Source of the DNA: Telmatospirillum sp.
GTDB taxonomy: Bacteria > Pseudomonadota > Alphaproteobacteria > Rhodospirillales > Magnetospirillaceae
NCBI GenBank assembly: GCA_031291415.1
Contig: JARLJB010000290.1
Span: 101,081-165,080, forward strand
Length of the DNA: 64,000 nucleotides
Reading direction: 5' to 3'
Below the pieces are notes generated by a model. That model was not told the DNA's origin. It made no database searches and worked only from the letters and a program-made list of their open reading frames with translations. The translations under genes and the position numbers were made by a program. Numbering within the stretch: position 1 is the first letter of the stretch; each line of letters opens with the position of its first letter. This document shows positions 59,327 through 64,000 of this stretch, in pieces.

Positions 59327-60643
59327 ATGTGGCGGTTTATCTCTACGATGATTTTGAACAAAGCCTCAGAACAACAAAAGGACGACGCTGAAATTCTTGC
59401 TCTGCTCAAGACCCGTGCCGGCGTGGGACTTTGGAATGTGCATCTGCATGATGGCGATCCGATGCATCCGCAAAGCGCCTGGCAGTGGTCGAGCGAGTTT
59501 CGTCGTCTTCTCGGCTTTGCCAGTGCCGCCGAATTTCCCGATGTGGCGAAGTCTTGGTCGGATCGGCTTCACGCCGATGACGTGACGTCGGCGATGGCCG
59601 CGTTCAAGAATTGTCTCGCCGGTCATTCCGCCACGAAAGACCATTACGATGTCGACTACCGGCTCAAGATGAAGGACGGGACCTACCATTGGTTCCGGGC
59701 GATGGGCGGCGTCAACCGGGATGGTTCCGGCAGGCCGATGCGGATGTGCGGATCGCTTATCGATATCAATGCGGAACGGTTGGCAGAAGCCAAGCGCCGC
59801 GAGGATACGCAACGATTTGCCGACACCTTCGAAGCGAGGGTCATGGATCTCGTCAAATCCGTGTCGTCCTCGTCGGCCGAATTGCAAACGACGGCGCGGT
59901 CGATGTCTTCGGGCGCGGCCGAGTCCGCCACTCAGGCGATAACCGTCGCCGCCGCAGCCGAACAGGCGACGGCGAATGTGCAAACCGTGGCCGCGGCAGC
60001 CGAGGAGTTGTCGTCATCCGTCTCAGAGATATCGCGCCAAGTGGCGGAATCGGCCCGCATCTCGACGGCGGCCTCGGAAGAAGCCCTGCGCACCAACAGT
60101 ATGGTGCAGGGGCTTGCCGCGGCGGCCAACAAGATCGGCGAGGTGGTGAAGCTGATCAACGATATCGCCAGCCAGACCAACCTGCTGGCCCTGAACGCCA
60201 CCATTGAGGCGGCCCGGGCCGGCGAGGCCGGCAAGGGCTTCGCTGTCGTGGCCGGCGAGGTCAAGAATCTCGCGAACCAGACCGGCCGCGCCACCGATGA
60301 AATCGGCCAGCAGATCGCCACCGTCCAGGAGGAAACACGCAAGACCGTCGACGCGATCAAGGGAATAGCCACTATCATCGAACAGGTCCGCCAGATTTCT
60401 TCCGGCATTGCCTCGGCAGTCGAGGAACAGGGGGCGGCCACGCAGGAAATCGCCCGCAATGTCGAACAAGCTGCGGAAGGGACTCAGCAGGTTTCCAATA
60501 ATATCGGTGGTATTAGCAGAAACTCGACAAACACCGAGAACGGAGCCGGAAAAGTGCTGACCTCGGCCGACGCGCTCGCCTCCGATTCAAAAAAGCTGCG
60601 CGACGAGGTCGTCCGCTTTCTCGCGGAGGTTCGTTCCGCTTAG
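59327..60643 (+). CDS. Soluble PAS-containing methyl-accepting chemotaxis protein
   Basis: This 438-aa receptor lacks membrane helices. Residues about 25-155 form a PAS_3-type domain ([61 protein letters not shown]). The rest is the helical signalling domain, with the conserved tip [50 protein letters not shown] near 278-328. It probably reports an intracellular signal, such as redox state or a metabolite, to CheA/CheW. It is transcribed alone after an AT-rich region. Confidence 0.92.
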   Translation: MWRFISTMILNKASEQQKDDAEILALLKTRAGVGLWNVHLHDGDPMHPQSAWQWSSEFRRLLGFASAAEFPDVAKSWSDRLHADDVTSAMAAFKNCLAGHSATKDHYDVDYRLKMKDGTYHWFRAMGGVNRDGSGRPMRMCGSLIDINAERLAEAKRREDTQRFADTFEARVMDLVKSVSSSSAELQTTARSMSSGAAESATQAITVAAAAEQATANVQTVAAAAEELSSSVSEISRQVAESARISTAASEEALRTNSMVQGLAAAANKIGEVVKLINDIASQTNLLALNATIEAARAGEAGKGFAVVAGEVKNLANQTGRATDEIGQQIATVQEETRKTVDAIKGIATIIEQVRQISSGIASAVEEQGAATQEIARNVEQAAEGTQQVSNNIGGISRNSTNTENGAGKVLTSADALASDSKKLRDEVVRFLAEVRSA

Positions 60644-60736
60644 GCCAGCAGGGTCGAAGCCTTCGATTGCAGGTTCATTCGTGGACAGCCCCGGTCTATA
60701 AAGCACGGGTTTTCCTCACCTGGGTTTCTATCGTCC

Positions 60737-61402
60737 ATGACGTGGTACGTCTATGTTCTGCTCAACGATGCCGGCGTCACTTACACAGGAATCGCCAAGG
60801 ACGTCACGGCCCGCCTGAAAAGCCACAATGCCGGCAACGGCGCCAAATTCACGCGCGGCCGGGGTCCGTGGCGCCCCATTCACATCGAGGGGCCGATGGA
60901 TCATGGCGATGCCTTGCGCCGGGAAATCGCGATCAAGCGGGACGCCGGCTTCAAGTCAAGACTTCGCAAGACCGACGCGGCGATGGCCTTTTATTCCGAT
61001 GCCACTGAAATTCCGGCCGTTCCCGGTGCCTATGTGCTGCTGATCACACTTGCCGGCGACACCGAGATTCACTTGGCGCGACAACCGGCAAAGACGCTGG
61101 CGGCCGGCCGTTATCTCTATTGCGGAAGCGCCCGCGGACCCGGTGGCCTCAGGGCCCGCATCGCCAGGCATTTGCGCCGGGACAAGACGGTGCGCTGGCA
61201 TGTCGACCAACTGACCTCAACCGGGCAGGCCCTTGGCGCCTGGGTGTTTCCCGACGGCGACGAATGTGCCCTGACGGCCTGCCTCGCCAATTTTCCGGTG
61301 CCGATCCCCGGTTTCGGCAGCTCCGACTGCCGAAGCTGCCGTAGCCACTTGCTGGCTTGGCCGCAGGGCATGTCCCTGCCCGCCTTCAGCGCTGGTGATT
61401 GA
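60737..61402 (+). CDS. GIY-YIG nuclease fused to a DUF123 GIY-YIG-like domain
   Basis: This 221-aa protein joins two nuclease-related folds. Residues 1-85 resemble YhbQ-type GIY-YIG proteins (WYVYVLLNDAGVTYTGIAKDVTARLKSH, RGPWRPIHIEG, ALRREIAIKR). Residues about 92-215 resemble DUF123 (GAYVLLITLAGDTEIHLA, AGRYLYCGSARGPGGLRARIARHLRRD, VRWHVDQLTS, ECALTACLANFPVPIPGFGSSDCR). Both halves retain the aromatic/Gly signature strands and the following arginine. DUF123 proteins are believed to be single-strand or structure-specific nucleases. The fusion suggests a DNA-repair or structure-processing role, but the substrate is unknown. The ribosome-binding site is weak. Confidence 0.85.
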   Translation: MTWYVYVLLNDAGVTYTGIAKDVTARLKSHNAGNGAKFTRGRGPWRPIHIEGPMDHGDALRREIAIKRDAGFKSRLRKTDAAMAFYSDATEIPAVPGAYVLLITLAGDTEIHLARQPAKTLAAGRYLYCGSARGPGGLRARIARHLRRDKTVRWHVDQLTSTGQALGAWVFPDGDECALTACLANFPVPIPGFGSSDCRSCRSHLLAWPQGMSLPAFSAGD

Positions 61403-61461
61403 CAGGCGCCTGTTCATGCGCACTATCGGCGAAAGGCGACACGGCCTGACGCGAAAGGTGC

Positions 61462-62853
61462 ATGGGAACGATGAAGCTTCTGCCGGATTCGATCCGTACG
61501 AGAACCATCCTGGTCCTGGTGATCGGGCTGACTGTATCGCACATGGCCAGCACAGCGGTTTATTCCACCGATCGCGAACAGGCGCTGGCGTCCGCCAATG
61601 AACAGATGGTCGCCGACCGTCTGGCCGTCCTCGCCCGGGTCATCGACAGCACTCCCGACAACCTGCGGCCACAGGTTGCCGAAGCGATCAGCCAACCGAC
61701 ACTGCAAGTCTCCTGGGGGCAGACGGTACCCGCCGCTGCCGATCACATCGACGACAGCCAGTGGGAGCAGATCAGGGCGTCGCTGCGACCCTATTTTGGC
61801 CCGCTGGACGAAAAACGCCTGCATGTGGTCGACCTGACGGCAAGGGCACAACCCGACCTGACCTCGGCCCTGCATCTTCTGCACGGCGGCGCCATGACGC
61901 GGCATTTGCAGGTTTCGGTAGGCTTGGCCGACGGCAGTTGGAGCCAATTCCATCTGCAAGGGGCGGACCGGATTTCATCCTGGTCGCGCCAATCGCTCAT
62001 CTCGACACTGGTCATGCTGTTGGGCACCCTGATCATGGCGATTTGGGCAACCGGTTGGATCACCGCGCCACTCGCCGCATTCGCCCGCGCCGCCGAACGG
62101 CTCGGCATGGATGTCAGCGCCGAACCGCTGGCCGAGGACGGCCCGCGGGAGGTCAGGGTCGCCGCCCGCGCCTTCAACCTGATGCAGCGGCGCATCCGCA
62201 GCTTTGTCGACGACCGCCTGCAGTTTCTCGCCGCCGTCTCGCACGATCTGCGCAGCCCGATCACCCGTTTGCGCCTGCGCACTGAACAGTTGCCTATCGA
62301 AACGCTGCAGCAGACCAAGATGCTCCGGGATCTCGACGAGATGGAACAGATGGTCGCTTCCAGCATGGCCTTCGCCAAGGACGAAGCGACCGACGAGCCG
62401 GCGCAGGCGATCGACCTTGCCGCCCTGATCGGCACCATCTGCGACGATATGACCGACGCCGGACACGATGTCGTCTTCGACTGGCCCCACCGCCTGGTCT
62501 ATCGCGGCCGTCCGCTGGCGATGAAACGTCTGTTTGCCAATCTCATCGAAAACGCCGTGCGTTACGGTCATGATGCCCGCGTCGAGATATCGTCATCGCC
62601 CGAACGGGTCGAGATAAGGGTTTCCGACCATGGACCGGGAATTCCCACACAGCAATTGGAACAGGTCTTTCGGCCGTTCTACCGGCTGGAAGCCTCGCGC
62701 AACAAGCGTACCGGCGGCCTGGGATTGGGATTGGCGACGGTCCGGGGCATCGCCCGCGCTCATGGCGGCGATGTCGTCCTCAGGAACCTGACGGAAGGCG
62801 GCCTTTGCGCGACCGTCACGCTTCCCAATGCCCCACGAATCAGAGAGGATTGA
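61462..62853 (+). CDS. EnvZ-like membrane sensor histidine kinase
   Basis: This 463-aa kinase has TM1 (about residues 15-35), a periplasmic domain of about 135 residues, TM2 (about 175-197), HAMP (about 198-250), a phosphoacceptor histidine in AAVSHDLRSPITRLRLRTEQ near residue 262, and an ATPase domain (NLIENAVRYGHD, SDHGPGIP, GGLGLGLATVRGIARAHGG). It resembles EnvZ/OmpR-partner kinases. A receiver/winged-helix regulator follows after six bases. The signal is unknown. Confidence 0.92.
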   Translation: MGTMKLLPDSIRTRTILVLVIGLTVSHMASTAVYSTDREQALASANEQMVADRLAVLARVIDSTPDNLRPQVAEAISQPTLQVSWGQTVPAAADHIDDSQWEQIRASLRPYFGPLDEKRLHVVDLTARAQPDLTSALHLLHGGAMTRHLQVSVGLADGSWSQFHLQGADRISSWSRQSLISTLVMLLGTLIMAIWATGWITAPLAAFARAAERLGMDVSAEPLAEDGPREVRVAARAFNLMQRRIRSFVDDRLQFLAAVSHDLRSPITRLRLRTEQLPIETLQQTKMLRDLDEMEQMVASSMAFAKDEATDEPAQAIDLAALIGTICDDMTDAGHDVVFDWPHRLVYRGRPLAMKRLFANLIENAVRYGHDARVEISSSPERVEIRVSDHGPGIPTQQLEQVFRPFYRLEASRNKRTGGLGLGLATVRGIARAHGGDVVLRNLTEGGLCATVTLPNAPRIRED

Positions 62854-62859
62854 TTCGAT

Positions 62860-63603
62860 ATGAGCAACGCCATGGCGACGCCATCCTCCGTCCTCCCCCT
62901 GCTGCTGATCGTCGATGACGATCCGGAAATCTGCCAGCTGGTCAGCCAATTCCTCGAACCGCACGGCTTTCGGGTGACCACCGTTGGCGACGGCAGGCAT
63001 ATGCGCCAGGTCATGGCTCAGAATCGCTTTGATCTGGTGATTCTCGATCTGATGCTGCCCGACGAGGACGGCCTTTCCCTTTGTCGCGAAATCCGCCAGG
63101 ATTCGCAAATTCCAGTGATTTTTCTGACCGCCGCCGGCAGTGAGACCGACCGCGTGGTCGGTCTTGAAATGGGCGCCGACGACTATCTCGCCAAACCTTT
63201 CAGTTCGCGCGAACTGTTGGCGCGGGTGCGCGCCGTGTTGCGACGAACCGCGCAGACTCATCCGTCCGAGCCGCCCTTGCGCGGCCGAAGCTTCAGCTTT
63301 TCCGGATGGACCCTCGATACGGCGAGGCGCCAGCTCTACGCGCCGGACGGCGTGTTGGTCGAGTTGAGCGGCGGCGAGTACGAACTGCTTTTCGTTTTCC
63401 TGCAGCATCCGCAGACCGTGCTGAACCGGGACCAGCTTCTGGAGGAAACCCGTGGGCGGATGGCCGGCCCCTTCGACCGGACCATCGATGTTCAGGTCGG
63501 ACGGCTGCGCCGCAAGATCGAACCCGATGCCAAGATACCCGAACTGATCAAAACCGTGCGGGGCGGCGGCTATGTGCTGGCCGCGACGGTCACGGTTCGG
63601 TAG
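62860..63603 (+). CDS. OmpR-family response regulator
   Basis: This 247-aa protein has a receiver domain (LLIVDDDPEICQLVSQFLE, phosphoacceptor aspartate in LVILDLMLPDEDG near residue 64, KPFSSRELLARV) and a winged-helix domain with VELSGGEYELLFVFLQHPQTVLNRDQLLEETRG, TIDVQVGRLRRKIE and IKTVRGGGYVLA. It is co-transcribed with the preceding kinase and is its obvious partner. No matching output operon lies in the window. Confidence 0.94.
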   Translation: MSNAMATPSSVLPLLLIVDDDPEICQLVSQFLEPHGFRVTTVGDGRHMRQVMAQNRFDLVILDLMLPDEDGLSLCREIRQDSQIPVIFLTAAGSETDRVVGLEMGADDYLAKPFSSRELLARVRAVLRRTAQTHPSEPPLRGRSFSFSGWTLDTARRQLYAPDGVLVELSGGEYELLFVFLQHPQTVLNRDQLLEETRGRMAGPFDRTIDVQVGRLRRKIEPDAKIPELIKTVRGGGYVLAATVTVR

Positions 63604-63625
63604 GTGTCCCGCGAGGCGTCGGGCG

Positions 63626-63664
63626 CCGCTCCATTTGTTAAATGTCCCTCAAGCGCCGGGCGCC
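63626..63664. repeat. 39-bp direct repeat, copy 1
   Basis: The unit starting CCGCTCCATTTGTTAAATGT is identical by eye to 63756-63794, 130 bases on. It contains the small palindrome CATTT-GTT-AAATG. Confidence 0.85.
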
Positions 63665-63755
63665 GGCATCCGCCGGCTTGGCTTTCCTCGCTTATGCCTG
63701 CGCTGGCGCTCCGGCAACGCTGCGGCGCCCTCAAAGGGCTAGTCGCGGGCTGAGC

Positions 63756-63794
63756 CCGCTCCATTTGTTAAATGTCCCTCAAGCGCCGGGCGCC
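63756..63794. repeat. 39-bp direct repeat, copy 2
   Basis: This is the second copy of the 63626-63664 unit. The sequence between the copies is GC-rich and shows no gene. Confidence 0.85.
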
Positions 63795-63883
63795 AGCGTC
63801 TCGGCCGCGTTCCGGCAGAGCCGGAAGCCAAGCCTTTCCGCAGCCTTCGCGTCGGAGGAGGGCAAGATGCTGTTTAGACCGGG

Positions 63884-63921
63884 GACATCCCTGACAGGTG
63901 TTCGGAGACATCCCTGACAGG
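63884..63921. repeat. Tandem GACATCCCTGACAGG pair
   Basis: GACATCCCTGACAGG occurs at 63884-63898 and 63907-63921, a 23-base period. Sequences of this style occur near the ends of some insertion sequences; no transposase is visible here. Confidence 0.7.
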
Positions 63922-63931
63922 TTGATGTGAT

Positions 63932-63971
63932 GCTTCACCGTCGCGCAGGTTAACCTGCGCGACGGTGAAGC
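63932..63971. repeat. Perfect 40-bp palindrome
   Basis: Twenty-base arms meet at GTTAAC with no loop (63932-63951 and 63952-63971). The left arm reads GCTTCACCGTCGCGCAGGTT. It could be a recombination end, a dimeric protein site or a cruciform-forming element. Confidence 0.85.
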
Positions 63972-64000
63972 GCGAAAACAAAACGTCGTAAATACCGTCC

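Larger units (their letters stand above)
63604..64000. other. Repeat-rich, gene-free window end
   Basis: No supported gene is found in these 397 bases. They contain a 39-bp direct repeat (63626 and 63756), a 15-bp tandem repeat (63884 and 63907) and a perfect 40-bp palindrome (63932-63971). This could be the edge of an insertion sequence lying beyond the window. Confidence 0.5.

Noticed and set aside
63642..63917. 91-codon frame in the terminal repeats
   Set aside because: It is made of repeat sequence, with no ribosome-binding site and an implausible Ala/Arg/Pro-rich composition.

Overview
The window reads as chromosomal DNA from a GC-rich alphaproteobacterium, most likely a Rhodospirillales organism of the Magnetospirillum/Telmatospirillum/Rhodospirillum type. 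This is an inference from protein style, several chemoreceptors and PAS sensors, a type II citrate synthase and alphaproteobacterial regulators; no rRNA or marker alignment was possible. I saw no tRNA, rRNA, CRISPR array or intact transposase. Genes are dense and mostly complete. Small mobile-looking palindromic repeats sit at several gene borders.

Layout. 1-7.3 kb: an unrecognised 568-aa protein, an ogt-alkA alkylation-repair pair, and a D-glutamate module (GltI-like binding protein diverging from dgcN-dgcA). 7.4-17.9 kb: a NitT/TauT-type ABC importer with a PfkB sugar/nucleoside kinase, diverging from an IclR regulator that is followed by an FG-GAP propeller protein, an SDR dehydrogenase and a POT peptide transporter. 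Three matching palindromes suggest that the IclR protein controls both arms. 17.9-27.9 kb: a respiratory nitrate-to-ammonium block, nrfHA-napDABC on one strand, preceded by an FNR-type box, a Crp/Fnr regulator, and a response regulator diverging from a hybrid kinase with a NarX/PilJ-like sensor.

27.9-34 kb: a DMT transporter, a small helical protein with paired TGC-N3-GCA palindromes upstream, gltA, an exported alpha/beta hydrolase, a MITE-like element and a GT90 glycosyltransferase. 34-44.6 kb: a catabolic island around an RpiR regulator. It contains a D-aminoacylase-like amidohydrolase, an M20 amidohydrolase, a fused 2Fe-2S/molybdopterin dehydrogenase of the XdhD type, an SsnA-like amidohydrolase and two different fold-type-II PLP enzymes. 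It recalls, but does not match, the E. coli yge/ssnA/xdhD purine cluster and is the best candidate here for an undescribed pathway.

44.9-64 kb: a split aerotaxis receptor (PAS protein overlapping an MCP), a TetR-controlled envelope operon (LolD-like ATPase, FtsX-like permease, LolA-like protein, beta-barrel-like protein), a complete siaABCD-type phospho-signalling/diguanylate cyclase operon, a Xre-RES toxin-antitoxin pair, a P-loop kinase-like protein, a MarR regulator with a tiny lipoprotein not previously delimited, a soluble PAS-MCP, a double GIY-YIG protein and an OmpR-type two-component system. The last 400 bases are repeats ending in a perfect 40-bp palindrome, possibly the edge of a mobile element.
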